Positions 52,903 to 61,846 of a stretch of 64,000 nucleotides of DNA are shown here, piece after piece. Source of the stretch: an uncultured Mediterraneibacter sp. (GTDB lineage: Bacteria > Bacillota > Clostridia > Lachnospirales > Lachnospiraceae); assembly GCA_944381495.1 (NCBI GenBank), contig CALWLJ010000005.1, positions 1-64,000 on the forward strand, written 5' to 3'. The position numbers were made by a program, and so were the translations under genes. Every line of letters starts with the position of its first letter. Position 1 is the stretch's first letter. The notes beneath the pieces are model-generated. The model saw only the letters and a program-made list of their open reading frames with translations, had not been told where the DNA came from and ran no database searches.

Positions 52903-53964
52903 TTACTGCTTTATTTTCCTGCGGAACTGCGCCGGTGTCACCCGGTGCCGTTCCGCAAATATTTTATAGAAATATCCTTTGTTGTGATACCCTACTTTCC
53001 GGGCAATCTCATCGATCTTCATGTCAGTATCCCGGAGCAGGGATTCGGCTCTTTCCAGCCGCCGGGCCTGCAGATATTCCGTATAGGTCAGCCCGGTCTG
53101 GCTCTTCAGGAGACGGTTGAAATAATCATCCTGAAAATGAAATTCTTCCGACAGCATCCGGATAGAGATATCCTGGAGATGCCGGTCTATAAATCCGGAG
53201 ATTTCTTCAAAAAGAATCCAGGCCATTTCTTTTTTCAGCTTCTTAGAAAGTGAAAATTCGTATTGAGTGCTCAGCAGACGGAACATCCGAAGAAGCAGTC
53301 CCTGGCAGATGATCGGGGACGCTTCGTCATGCCGGAGCAGTTCCCCAAGCAGAGTAACCAGCGTCTGATCCATATCATTTTCCCGGGACGGATCCACTTC
53401 CTGGCGGAGATGAAAATGCAGGTACTGCTGGACATTTTTCTGTTCCAGAAGCGCCATGTTCAGAAAAGCGGCGATACCTGGGGTATTCAGTCTCTTCTTC
53501 ATGACATCATCGAAAATATCCGGCGTGATCCCGAGAAAAAGAATCGTGGCAGAGGTACCGTCCAGGATTTCCTGATGCATGCAGTTCCGGTCGATCAGAC
53601 AGAGTTCTCCTCTTGAAAATGTAAACTCACTGTCCATGATCTTCTGACGATATTCCCCGTCTATGATATAAAATAGCTCCAGATATTCGTGAGAGTGCAT
53701 CTGTGTTCGGGTTGTTGGAATATAGTCTGCTTCAAAAGTAAAGGGCTCTTCCCTGGGAAGCAAGGTGGCGGACAGAGTTTTTCCGTCGTGAAGTTCTCAG
53801 AGCAGGGCGAAAAGGTGTTCATTTCCGGAAACGGGCCAGGGCTTCCGCTCTTCATCACATGCCGAATATTCCGGACAGAGGATCCGAAAGCGGGAGAGAA
53901 TATCAGGTATATTCTGTGTGTTTCCAGTATGAATCAGTTCGTGACAGAGCGATTTCAGCGTCAT
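52903..53964 (-). pseudogene. AraC-family regulator interrupted by an in-frame TGA
   Basis: Read from the ATG at 53964 (with AAAGGAGA just upstream), the frame gives 55 residues, MTLKSLCHELIHTGNTQ to NEHLFALL, then TGA at 53797-53799, then continues without a shift into ELHDGKTLSATLLPREEP and a full AraC regulator. That part has a cupin sensor (MHSHEYLELFYIIDGEYRQK) and the helix-turn-helix pair ending IDEIARKVGYHNKGYFYKIF and RVTPAQFRRK. The total of 353 codons is a normal AraC size. The gene is either freshly broken, restarted at the TTG at 53763 (no good ribosome site seen), or read through. It faces the van-type set across ~290 bases. Confidence 0.75.
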
Positions 53965-54080
53965 AGATTGTCTCCTTTCCGACAGGATATGCTATTATTT
54001 TACGATTATTTGAAGAATCTGACAATATGTGTTCCGTAAAGTATTCTCATTAACATCCATCTTTTTGCTACTGTTTACAT

Positions 54081-54100
54081 GGTCTCGGACATCCGAGACC
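54081..54100. promoter_or_regulatory. Perfect dyad upstream of the van-type operon
   Basis: GGTCTCGGA-CA-TCCGAGACC, a perfect 9-bp inverted repeat around CA, extended by T/A on each side. It lies ~150 bases before the ligase gene and ~115 bases upstream of the AraC-like gene. It has no T run, so an operator is likelier than a terminator. Confidence 0.55.
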
Positions 54101-54250
54101 AGTTGAACAACATCTTCAGTTTTTGTTCATGATTCAGAAAGAAATTTTCTGAAAATCTTAAAGATTTATGTCATTATTCGTTCGAAAACATTAAATTTTC
54201 ACTGATAACATTATTACATCGCTAAAAAGCATACAAAGGAGAGATAAGAA

Positions 54251-55363
54251 ATGACAGAGACAAAAGTAGATGCTGGGAATATGGAAATTTCAGAGAAAAT
54301 GAAAAATGCAGAAGATAATGGGAGAAAAAGAGTGGCGGTACTTTTCGGAGGCTGTTCCACAGAGTATGAAGTATCCCTTCAGTCCGCTTATGCGGTCATT
54401 ACAAGTCTGGATACCGGGCGTTATGAGCCGGTTCTGATCGGGATCGAGAGGACAAGCGGACAATGGTATCTCTATCGTGGTGAACCTGCCGCAATCCCCG
54501 ATGACAGATGGTATTCCCCGGAAACATGCACTCCGGTCTGCGTGTCCACGGACCGCAGGCTTCACGGTATCTGTGTAAAGGAGAAAGAGGGCATCCGGAA
54601 GATATCTCTTGACGCTGCATTCCCGGTACTTCACGGGAAAAACGGAGAGGACGGAACCGTTCAGGGCGTGTTCGAGCTTGCAGGAATTCCGGTTGTGGGC
54701 TGCGGCCTGCTGGGATCAGCAGTAGGAATGGATAAGGAGCTGGCCCACCGGATCGCAGCGGCGGCGGGAGTCCGGGTCCCGGCTTCCATTACAGTGCGCA
54801 GGCCCTATGAGGCGGAGAGGCTAAAAAAGGATGCAGGAGAGCTTGGTTATCCTCTTTTTGTAAAGCCGGTCCGTGCCGGTTCTTCTTTTGGGATAACAAG
54901 AGTCAGCACATCGGAAGACCTCATCCCTGCGGTGGAAGACGCCTTTAAACATGACGACGAAGTGATCCTGGAAGAGCAGATCCGGGGATTTGAGGTGGGA
55001 TGTGCTGTAATGGGAAATGAGACTCTGACCATTGGAGAGGTAGATGAGATCGAGCTGTCGGAAGGATTCTTTGACTATGAAGAAAAATATACGCTGAAAA
55101 CGTCATCGATCCATGTCCCGGCACGGATCCCTGAAGAAACCGCTGCCAGGATCAAGCATACTGCAGAGACCATCTACCGGGCGCTGAAGTGCAGAGATTT
55201 CACAAGGGTAGACATGTTCCTTACCCCGGAAGGAAAGATTTACTTTAATGAAGTGAATACGATTCCTGGATTTACTGCTCACAGCCGTTATCCCGGAATG
55301 ATGAAAGCAGCCGGGATCTCCTTTAAAGAACTGGTGGAGCGTCTGATTGAAATGGAGGTGTAG
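54251..55363 (+). CDS. vanG: D-Ala-D-Ser-type ligase, VanG-like
   Basis: A 370-residue ATP-grasp ligase. From about residue 25 it follows VanG closely: RVAVLFGGCSTEYEVSLQSAYAV, FPVLHGKNGEDGTVQGVFELAGIPVVGC in part, YPLFVKPVRAGSSFGITRV, ELSEGFFDYEEKYTLK and NEVNTIPGFTAHSRYPGMM. The EKYTLK loop is that of the VanC/VanE/VanG D-Ser group, not of housekeeping D-Ala-D-Ala ligases. Product D-Ala-D-Ser lowers vancomycin affinity of the cell-wall precursor. The N-terminal ~20 residues are an extra; start follows AAAGGAGAG. First of four tightly packed genes. Confidence 0.88.
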   Translation: MTETKVDAGNMEISEKMKNAEDNGRKRVAVLFGGCSTEYEVSLQSAYAVITSLDTGRYEPVLIGIERTSGQWYLYRGEPAAIPDDRWYSPETCTPVCVSTDRRLHGICVKEKEGIRKISLDAAFPVLHGKNGEDGTVQGVFELAGIPVVGCGLLGSAVGMDKELAHRIAAAAGVRVPASITVRRPYEAERLKKDAGELGYPLFVKPVRAGSSFGITRVSTSEDLIPAVEDAFKHDDEVILEEQIRGFEVGCAVMGNETLTIGEVDEIELSEGFFDYEEKYTLKTSSIHVPARIPEETAARIKHTAETIYRALKCRDFTRVDMFLTPEGKIYFNEVNTIPGFTAHSRYPGMMKAAGISFKELVERLIEMEV

Positions 55364-55365
55364 AA

Positions 55366-56055
55366 ATGGGTCGGGTTTATATCCAGTCTGAAAACAGACG
55401 AAAAGAATATAAAGAAAGCAGGGAGGTTCCGCTGGGCACGGTTATGCTGGGAGATTTCTTTTCAAAGGACAGAGAACCTCTGGGAGAACGTCTTATGCTG
55501 GTCAATGCTTCTCATCCCATCCCGCAGCCTATGAACCGGCCGTCTCTCATTCCTGTTTGTGATGAATATCCTGAAATCCTTATGGAGGAGACTGCGGCAC
55601 AGGCGCTGAAAAGATTGCTCCGGGATATCGGAAGCGGCGGCCGGATCGTTCCTGTCAGCGGCTGGCGTTCCCATGAGGAACAGCAGAAGATATGGGATGA
55701 TACAGCGGCTGAAAGAGGAATTGATTTTACAAGAAAGTATGTGGCGGTTCCGGGATGCAGCGAGCATGAGACAGGACTTGCCATTGATCTGGCTGAGAAC
55801 GCGCCGGACATTGATTTTATTTGTCCCGAATTCCCCGAGACCGGGATCTGCGGACTGTTCCGAAGGATGGCGCCATATTATGGATTTGTCCTGAGATATC
55901 CGAAAGATAAGCAGGATGTTACCGGAATCGGAAATGAGCCCTGGCATTTCCGCTATGTAGGTATGCCTCACGCTCTGATCATGCAACGGGAAGGTCTGGT
56001 CCTGGAGGAATACGTGGACTGGCTGGAAAAAGGAGGAAGACAGAAAGGAGCGTGA
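55366..56055 (+). CDS. vanXY: VanXY/VanY-type D,D-peptidase
   Basis: A 229-residue zinc peptidase of the VanY/VanX family. The metal motif is GCSEHETGLAIDLAE (~residues 127-141) and the catalytic Glu and third ligand are in NEPWHFRYVG (~residue 188); VSGWRSHEEQQKIW is also conserved. VanXY enzymes remove D-Ala-D-Ala dipeptides and terminal D-Ala so that D-Ser-ending precursors dominate. It has no signal peptide, as for cytoplasmic VanXY. It begins 2 bases after the ligase gene and ends 6 bases before the next, so it belongs to the same operon. Confidence 0.85.
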   Translation: MGRVYIQSENRRKEYKESREVPLGTVMLGDFFSKDREPLGERLMLVNASHPIPQPMNRPSLIPVCDEYPEILMEETAAQALKRLLRDIGSGGRIVPVSGWRSHEEQQKIWDDTAAERGIDFTRKYVAVPGCSEHETGLAIDLAENAPDIDFICPEFPETGICGLFRRMAPYYGFVLRYPKDKQDVTGIGNEPWHFRYVGMPHALIMQREGLVLEEYVDWLEKGGRQKGA

Positions 56056-56061
56056 TTCCGC

Positions 56062-57123
56062 ATGAAGATCAGGCGGACAGGCGTGGGAAGAGGCGGAGAG
56101 GAGTATGCCGGGGTCGACTGGTTCCGGATGGCGGCTGCGGTAATGGTGATTGCAATCCATACGGCGCCTTTTTCCGGGATCAGCAGTACGGCAGATCAGC
56201 TCGTGACCTATGGAGCCTGCAGAGTGGCGGTTCCCTTTTTCTTTATGACAACCGGATACTTTGTGCTTGGATCCTGGATGAAGAGCGGATTCCGCCAGAC
56301 CGGACGCGCTGCGGGTTCTTTGAAAAAGACATTGAAACTGTATCTTGCGGCTGTGATCCTGTACTTTCCCGTGAGTATCTATGCGGGAAATGTGCCGGAC
56401 AGTCCTGGAAAACTTCTGAAGGATCTGATATTTGACGGAACCTTCTATCACCTCTGGTATTTCCCGGCGGTACTGATCGGGTCAGTTCTGGTCATGCTTC
56501 TCCTTCGCGCCATGAGCCTGAGAAAAGTGATGGCTGTGACTTTTCTCCTCTATCTGCTTGGACTGGGCGGAGACAGCTGGTACGGCCTTGCGGCAGATGT
56601 ACCCGGGATGGAAACGTTTTACAGGGCTCTGTTCACAGTCAGCAGTTACACGAGAAACGGGATCTTCTTTGCTCCGTTTTTCCTGGCGCTGGGAGTATGG
56701 ATCCGGAAGGAAGGATGCCCTGAAAGGAGCAAGCGGGCAAGCCTGACAGGCGGCCTGGCAGTCAGTCTGTGTCTGATGCTGGCAGAAGGATACATCAGTT
56801 TTTACTTTAATCTTCAAAGGCATAATAGCATGTATCTGTTTCTGCCGCCGGTCATGTACTGCCTGTTTCAGCTCCTTTTGATGATGCCTGGAAAAGCGCC
56901 CCGCTGGACAAGAGATATATCTATGCTGGTCTACATCATCCATCCCGCAGTGCTGATCCTTCTGAGAGGGGCCGCGGGAGCGACGGGAATGACAGAACTT
57001 ATGGTGGGAAATCCTATGATACAGTTTCTGACAGTATCAGCGGCATCGCTGGCGGCAGCGGCGGCTATCGGGACCGGAATGAAATATTTGCCGAGAATAA
57101 GGCGGAATGGAGAGAAAACATGA
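56062..57123 (+). CDS. vanTm: Membrane acyltransferase-3 protein equivalent to the VanT N-terminal half
   Basis: A 353-residue protein with about ten membrane helices of the acyltransferase-3 type, starting EEYAGVDWFRMAAAVMVIAIHTAPFSG and continuing GACRVAVPFFFMTTGYFVLG. In VanT enzymes this domain is the N-terminal half of one polypeptide and is thought to bring L-serine to the racemase. Here it is its own gene whose TGA overlaps the ATG of the racemase gene (ATGA). That order and overlap point to the serine racemase system working as two subunits. Confidence 0.8.
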   Translation: MKIRRTGVGRGGEEYAGVDWFRMAAAVMVIAIHTAPFSGISSTADQLVTYGACRVAVPFFFMTTGYFVLGSWMKSGFRQTGRAAGSLKKTLKLYLAAVILYFPVSIYAGNVPDSPGKLLKDLIFDGTFYHLWYFPAVLIGSVLVMLLLRAMSLRKVMAVTFLLYLLGLGGDSWYGLAADVPGMETFYRALFTVSSYTRNGIFFAPFFLALGVWIRKEGCPERSKRASLTGGLAVSLCLMLAEGYISFYFNLQRHNSMYLFLPPVMYCLFQLLLMMPGKAPRWTRDISMLVYIIHPAVLILLRGAAGATGMTELMVGNPMIQFLTVSAASLAAAAAIGTGMKYLPRIRRNGEKT

Positions 57124-58241
57124 ACAACAGAAAAGGTCGGGCCTGGATCGAACTGAACAGAGAGAACCTTCTGCACAATGCCGGAGAATTCCGCAGGATC
57201 ACTGGACCCAGCTGTATCCTTATGCCTGCGGTCAAAGCAAACGCCTATGGACACGGCATGATCCAGACCGCGGAAATATTGAAGGAAGCAGGTATCCAGG
57301 ATTTCTGTGTGGCTTCCGCAGAAGAGGGGATCCTGCTTAGAAAGTCAGGTATGAAAGGAGAGATCCTTGTCCTGGGATATACATACCCGGAAATGTTTCC
57401 TGAGCTAGAGAAATATCATTTGACTCAGACCGTGGTAGACGAGTCTTATGCAAAGGTACTGTCGGAATATGGGAAAAATCTTGCAGTGCATGTGGCAGTG
57501 GATACCGGAATGCACCGGCTTGGAATACCTTCTGCGGATATTGAAAGGATAGCAGGACTCTGGAGTCTCCCGGGGATATCGATTACAGGGATTTTTTCTC
57601 ATTTGTGTGTATCGGATGGAGTGACGGAAGAGGACATCAGATATACGGAAGAACAGATTTCCAGGTTTCGTTCCGTCGAAAGGATTCTGCGTGAGAAAGG
57701 AATCTGCGGCTTCCGGACTCATATACAGGGGAGTTATGGGATCCTGAATTATCCAGAAGAAAAGTTTGACTGCGCACGTCCGGGGATTGCGCTCTACGGT
57801 GTGCTCAGTACGTCCGAAGACCATGTGAAAGCTGAGACAGAGCTGCGTCCGGTCCTCTCATTGAAAGCCCGGGTAGAATGTATTAAGACACTGGAATCCG
57901 GAGAAGGGGCAGGATATGGACTGACTTATACGGCTGCAAGCAGGAGGAAGATTGCTATTGTTTCCATAGGCTACGCAGACGGGATCCCCCGCAGCCTGTC
58001 CAACAGGGGCGCTGCTCTGCTGAGGGGAAGAAAAGTTCCTGTGATCGGAAGAATCTGTATGGATCAGCTGACACTGGACGTGACGGATGTTCCGTATGCA
58101 GTGCCGGGAGATGAGGCTGTATTCATAGGAAGGTCAGGCAGCCTGCAGCTGACTGCAGAAGATATGGCTGCCCAGGCGGGGACTATCTCCAACGAGATTC
58201 TGAGCAGGCTGGGTGAACGTCCGGACAGGATCATCGTTTAA
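57120..58241 (+). CDS. vanTr: PLP serine/alanine racemase equivalent to the VanT C-terminal half
   Basis: A 373-residue fold-type III racemase. The PLP lysine is in MPAVKANAYGHGM (~residue 39); RPGIALYG and IGYADGIPRSLSNRG are further family motifs. Near the C-terminus alanine racemases have GTINYE with an active-site Tyr; here it is GTISNE with Asn358. VanT serine racemases carry Asn at this place, so D-serine production is likely. It would supply the ligase at 54251. It is translationally coupled to the membrane half. Whether it also serves as the housekeeping alanine racemase cannot be told. Confidence 0.82.
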   Translation: MNNRKGRAWIELNRENLLHNAGEFRRITGPSCILMPAVKANAYGHGMIQTAEILKEAGIQDFCVASAEEGILLRKSGMKGEILVLGYTYPEMFPELEKYHLTQTVVDESYAKVLSEYGKNLAVHVAVDTGMHRLGIPSADIERIAGLWSLPGISITGIFSHLCVSDGVTEEDIRYTEEQISRFRSVERILREKGICGFRTHIQGSYGILNYPEEKFDCARPGIALYGVLSTSEDHVKAETELRPVLSLKARVECIKTLESGEGAGYGLTYTAASRRKIAIVSIGYADGIPRSLSNRGAALLRGRKVPVIGRICMDQLTLDVTDVPYAVPGDEAVFIGRSGSLQLTAEDMAAQAGTISNEILSRLGERPDRIIV

Positions 58242-58264
58242 GGCCGGAAATACATTTTCGTTTT

Positions 58265-58338
58265 TTAGGTAAAAAGTCCCCGGACGGGGCATCAAAGAAG
58301 CAGAATGTATCCTGCAAAATGATGCTCTGTCCGGGGAC
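58265..58338 (-). terminator. Terminator of pyrG
   Basis: GTCCCCGGAC / GTCCGGGGAC with GGGCATCA / TGATGCTC inside. On the minus strand it is followed by TTTTTACCTAAAAAA. It lies between convergent genes and may also slow transcription of the van-type operon from the other side. Confidence 0.8.
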
Positions 58339-58363
58339 CAATCTTTATCTGGAAATAGAAATC

Positions 58364-59980
58364 TTATTTCCTGTCTTCGTTTTTCTTCTTAAGTGCTGCC
58401 TCTACAAATCCCTTGAACAGCGGATGAGGCCGGTTGGGGCGTGACTTCAGCTCAGGATGAGCCTGGGTGGCAATGAACCAGGGATGTGAAGGAATCTCGA
58501 TCATCTCTACGATCCGGTTGTCAGGTGAAAGGCCACACAGGGACATGCCGTTTTCTTCCAGAACTTCACGATAGTCGTTGTTGACTTCGTAGCGGTGGCG
58601 GTGACGTTCACTGATCTCTTTTGTCCCGTAAAGTCTGTAGGCAAGGGAACCTTCCTTGAGGACACATGGATAAGCGCCGAGACGGAGAGTACCGCCGATG
58701 TTTTCCACGCCGATCTGATCTTCCATAATGTGGATGACCGGGTGTGTCGTATCCGGTTTAAGCTCCATGCTGTGGGCGTCATTGTATCCCACAACATCGC
58801 GGGCAAATTCTATAATGGCAAGCTGCATGCCAAGGCAGAGCCCGAGGAAGGGAATATTATGAGTGCGGGCATATTTGATGGCTTCGATCTTGCCTTCGAT
58901 TCCTCTGTGACCGAATCCGCCGGGAACAAGGATACCACTGACGTCACTGAAGATTTCATCTGCATTATCCGGAGTAACAGTCTCGGAATCCACCCATTTG
59001 ATATTTACAGTTGTATGACTGTATATGCCGCCGTGCTTCAAAGCTTCAACCACACTGATGTATGCGTCGTGAAGCTGGATATATTTTCCAACCAGAGCAA
59101 CAGTGACTTCCTGAGTAGGATGGCGCAGGTTGTCGACCATCTCTGTCCAGTCTTTCAGATCTGGTTCCGGGCAGTCCAGATGGAGGCATTCGCATACGAC
59201 CTGAGCCAGATGCTCCTTCTCCATTGCGAGAGGCGCCTCATAAAGATACTCCACGTCAAGATTCTGAAGAACATGACTTGCAGGCAGATTGCAGAACAGG
59301 GAAATCTTATCTTTCATCGCTGTGCTCAGAGGATATTCGGAACGGCATACGATGATGTCAGGCTGAATTCCCATTCCCTGAAGTTCCTTGACGCTGGCCT
59401 GGGTAGGTTTCGTCTTCATCTCCTGAGATGCTCTCAGATAAGGGATCAGGGTAACATGGATCAGGATCACATTTTCCCGGCCCTTTTCATGCTGGAACTG
59501 GCGGATAGACTCCAGGAAAGGCTGGCTTTCGATGTCGCCGACAGTCCCGCCGACTTCTATGATAGCGATTTCTGTGTCTTCTGCAGCAGGATTGCGGTAG
59601 AAGCGGCTCTTGATCTCGTTGGTGATGTGCGGAATGACTTGAACAGTGCCTCCCCCAAAATCTCCCCTCCGTTCCTTCTGCAGGACAGACCAGTAGATCT
59701 TTCCAGTGGTTACGTTGGAATTCTTCGTCAGACTTTCGTCAATAAATCTTTCATAATGCCCCAGATCCAGATCGGTCTCTGCTCCGTCGTCTGTGACAAA
59801 TACTTCTCCGTGCTGTACCGGGTTCATGGTTCCGGGATCGATGTTGATATAGGGATCAAATTTCTGCATGGTGACGGTATATCCGCGGGCCTTCAGGAGC
59901 CTTCCAAGGGATGCGGCGGTGATCCCTTTCCCGAGACCGGATACTACGCCTCCTGTGACGAATACATATTTTACTGCCAT
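58364..59980 (-). CDS. pyrG: CTP synthase
   Basis: A 538-residue enzyme converting UTP to CTP with glutamine. The synthetase domain begins [20 protein letters not shown] and has [13 protein letters not shown] and [14 protein letters not shown]; the amidotransferase half carries GGFGHRG, the catalytic Cys in [17 protein letters not shown] and the His/Glu pair near [13 protein letters not shown] (here IATQAHPE). The start at 59980 follows AGGAGGAGAG; the frame is open for another 57 codons upstream without support. Length is normal. Confidence 0.95.
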   Translation of the reverse strand: MAVKYVFVTGGVVSGLGKGITAASLGRLLKARGYTVTMQKFDPYINIDPGTMNPVQHGEVFVTDDGAETDLDLGHYERFIDESLTKNSNVTTGKIYWSVLQKERRGDFGGGTVQVIPHITNEIKSRFYRNPAAEDTEIAIIEVGGTVGDIESQPFLESIRQFQHEKGRENVILIHVTLIPYLRASQEMKTKPTQASVKELQGMGIQPDIIVCRSEYPLSTAMKDKISLFCNLPASHVLQNLDVEYLYEAPLAMEKEHLAQVVCECLHLDCPEPDLKDWTEMVDNLRHPTQEVTVALVGKYIQLHDAYISVVEALKHGGIYSHTTVNIKWVDSETVTPDNADEIFSDVSGILVPGGFGHRGIEGKIEAIKYARTHNIPFLGLCLGMQLAIIEFARDVVGYNDAHSMELKPDTTHPVIHIMEDQIGVENIGGTLRLGAYPCVLKEGSLAYRLYGTKEISERHRHRYEVNNDYREVLEENGMSLCGLSPDNRIVEMIEIPSHPWFIATQAHPELKSRPNRPHPLFKGFVEAALKKKNEDRK

Positions 59981-60091
59981 GTGCTCTCCTCCTTCGTGCA
60001 AGACATCTTCGTTCTCAATCGAAGTTTCTGAACAGAAATACCAGAACGGATCCGTGCAAAAACTTCGGATAAAAAGTTTCTGAAAATAATT

Positions 60092-60125
60092 ATTACAGCC
60101 CTGCCGCCTTTGGCCGGGCTGTAAT
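60092..60125 (-). terminator. Hairpin between the DUF1846 gene and pyrG
   Basis: ATTACAGCCC/GGGCTGTAAT with an inner GGC/GCC pairing; on the minus strand AATTATTTTC follows. Likely a terminator for the DUF1846 gene, about 90 bases after its stop. Confidence 0.6.
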
Positions 60126-60212
60126 AAAAATACTTTCCAAGTATACACCACTTAAAACGGAAATTACAATATATTTTTTTGTATTTCTGAAAAACATGCT
60201 GTTTCAAGGGCA

Positions 60213-61691
60213 TCAGTGATACAGATGATCATGTTCATATACTGCCTCACATGTAAGCTGCACGCCCAGTTTTTTGAAAATCTTGATATCCACATCCGAG
60301 AGCATGACCGAGGTATGCGCCTGACAGCCATCCAGCTTGGGAAGCTGAGAAAGCGCAAGACGCGCATCTTCGTTTACAGCAGCACTTGCAGAGAGTGCGA
60401 TCAGAACCTCATCCGTATGGAGACGAGGGTTTTTGCTTTTCAGGTAATCTACTTTCAGTTTCTGGATCGGCTCAATGGATTCCGGTGAGATGATATGCAG
60501 ATCGTGATCCAGTCCTGCAAGGTCCTTCAGCACATTCAGGATGAGTGCTGCAGAAGCGCCGAGCAGATTTGTTGTTTTTCCTGTGATGATCCTTCCATCG
60601 TGAAGTTCAAGTGCAGCGGCGGGGCCTCCGGTTTCCCGGGCACGTTCCTGCGCTCTGACCGCTACTTTCCTGTCGGAGACAGAGATTCCGGCCATGTTCA
60701 TAAGCAGTTCGATTTTCTGCGCTTCCTTATCAGAAGTCTCACCCTTGAGAAGAGCATTCAGCGCGGCATAATATCTGCGGATGATCTCCTGGCAGGATGC
60801 CTCCCGGCATATGTCGTCGTCACAGATACATTTCCCTGCCATGTTAACTCCCATGTCGGTTGGAGATTTGTACGGGCTCTTCCCATAAATCCTTTCGAAT
60901 ATAGTATTCAGAACCGGAAAGATTTCCACATCGCGGTTATAATTTACGGTTGTCTCTCCATATGCCTCCAGATGGAAGGGATCGATCATATTCACATCAT
61001 TCAGATCAGCAGTAGCTGCTTCATAGGCAAGATTGACGGGATGCTTCAGCGGCAGGTTCCAGATGGGGAAGGTCTCGAACTTTGCATAGCCGGCGCGGAT
61101 CCCTCTTTTATGTTCGTGGTAGAGCTGAGAAAGGCAGGTGGCCATCTTACCGCTTCCAGGTCCGGGAGCAGTGACGATCACAAGTGGTCTGGATGTAACG
61201 ATATAATCGTTTTTCCCGTAGCCCTCATCACTTATGATCAGCGGAATATTTGACGGATATCCGGAGATAATATAATGTACATAAACGGGAATGTTCAGGG
61301 ATTCAAGTCTGTTCTTAAAATGAACAGCACTTTCCTGTCCGGAAAACTGAGTGATCACCACGCTGCCAACGTAGAGTCCCTGTTCGCGATAGGTCTCGAT
61401 CAGGCGGAGTACGTCAGAGTCGTATGTGATCCCCAGATCGCCGCGTACTTTGTTCTTTTCAATATCCTTTGCACTGATTGCGATGATGATCTCAGCCTGG
61501 CTGCTCAGTTCCTTCAGGAGTCTCAGTTTGCTGTCCGGGGCAAAACCGGGCAGCACTCTGGAAGCGTGGTAATCATCAAAAAGTTTGCCTCCAAATTCCA
61601 GATAAAGTTTGTTGTCGAACTGTCCGATCCGCTCGCGGATATGCTCGGACTGCATCTTCAGATACTTCTCATTGTCAAAACCGATTTTCAA
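60213..61691 (-). CDS. DUF1846-family protein
   Basis: A ~492-residue cytoplasmic protein of the widely conserved DUF1846 family. Matching stretches: KLYLEFGGKLFDDYHASRVLPGF, RGDLGITYDSDVLRLI, VIVTAPGPGSGKMATCLSQ, KFETFPIWNLPLKHPVNLAYEAATADLNDVNMIDPFHLEAYGETTVNYNRDVEIFPVL (in parts) and SPTDMGVNMAG. The biochemical role is unknown; a nucleotide-binding role is suggested by the GPGSGK loop. The TTG at 61691 is preferred because GGGGGAT lies 8 bases before it and the family start is close; an ATG at 61706 is the alternative. Confidence 0.85.
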   Translation of the reverse strand: MKIGFDNEKYLKMQSEHIRERIGQFDNKLYLEFGGKLFDDYHASRVLPGFAPDSKLRLLKELSSQAEIIIAISAKDIEKNKVRGDLGITYDSDVLRLIETYREQGLYVGSVVITQFSGQESAVHFKNRLESLNIPVYVHYIISGYPSNIPLIISDEGYGKNDYIVTSRPLVIVTAPGPGSGKMATCLSQLYHEHKRGIRAGYAKFETFPIWNLPLKHPVNLAYEAATADLNDVNMIDPFHLEAYGETTVNYNRDVEIFPVLNTIFERIYGKSPYKSPTDMGVNMAGKCICDDDICREASCQEIIRRYYAALNALLKGETSDKEAQKIELLMNMAGISVSDRKVAVRAQERARETGGPAAALELHDGRIITGKTTNLLGASAALILNVLKDLAGLDHDLHIISPESIEPIQKLKVDYLKSKNPRLHTDEVLIALSASAAVNEDARLALSQLPKLDGCQAHTSVMLSDVDIKIFKKLGVQLTCEAVYEHDHLYH

Positions 61692-61788
61692 TGTTTTATC
61701 CCCCATTTCAGACTTAATACGTAACTTCTACACCAGACAAGTATACTATAACAGAGCGCGGTTTTACAATATTTTCATAATCTTTTTG

Positions 61789-61817
61789 TTGATTTATGGA
61801 AAGGCTGTACTTATAAT
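61789..61817 (+). promoter_or_regulatory. Promoter of ftsH
   Basis: TTGATT, a 17-base spacer and a perfect TATAAT, about 30 bases before the ftsH start and its GGGAGG site. Confidence 0.7.
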
Positions 61818-61846
61818 GATAATAGTTGATTTATGGGAGGCGAAGG

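Noticed and set aside
53797-53799. TGA as selenocysteine in the AraC gene
   Set aside because: AraC regulators are not selenoproteins, no SECIS-like hairpin is evident right after the codon, and no sel genes are in the window.
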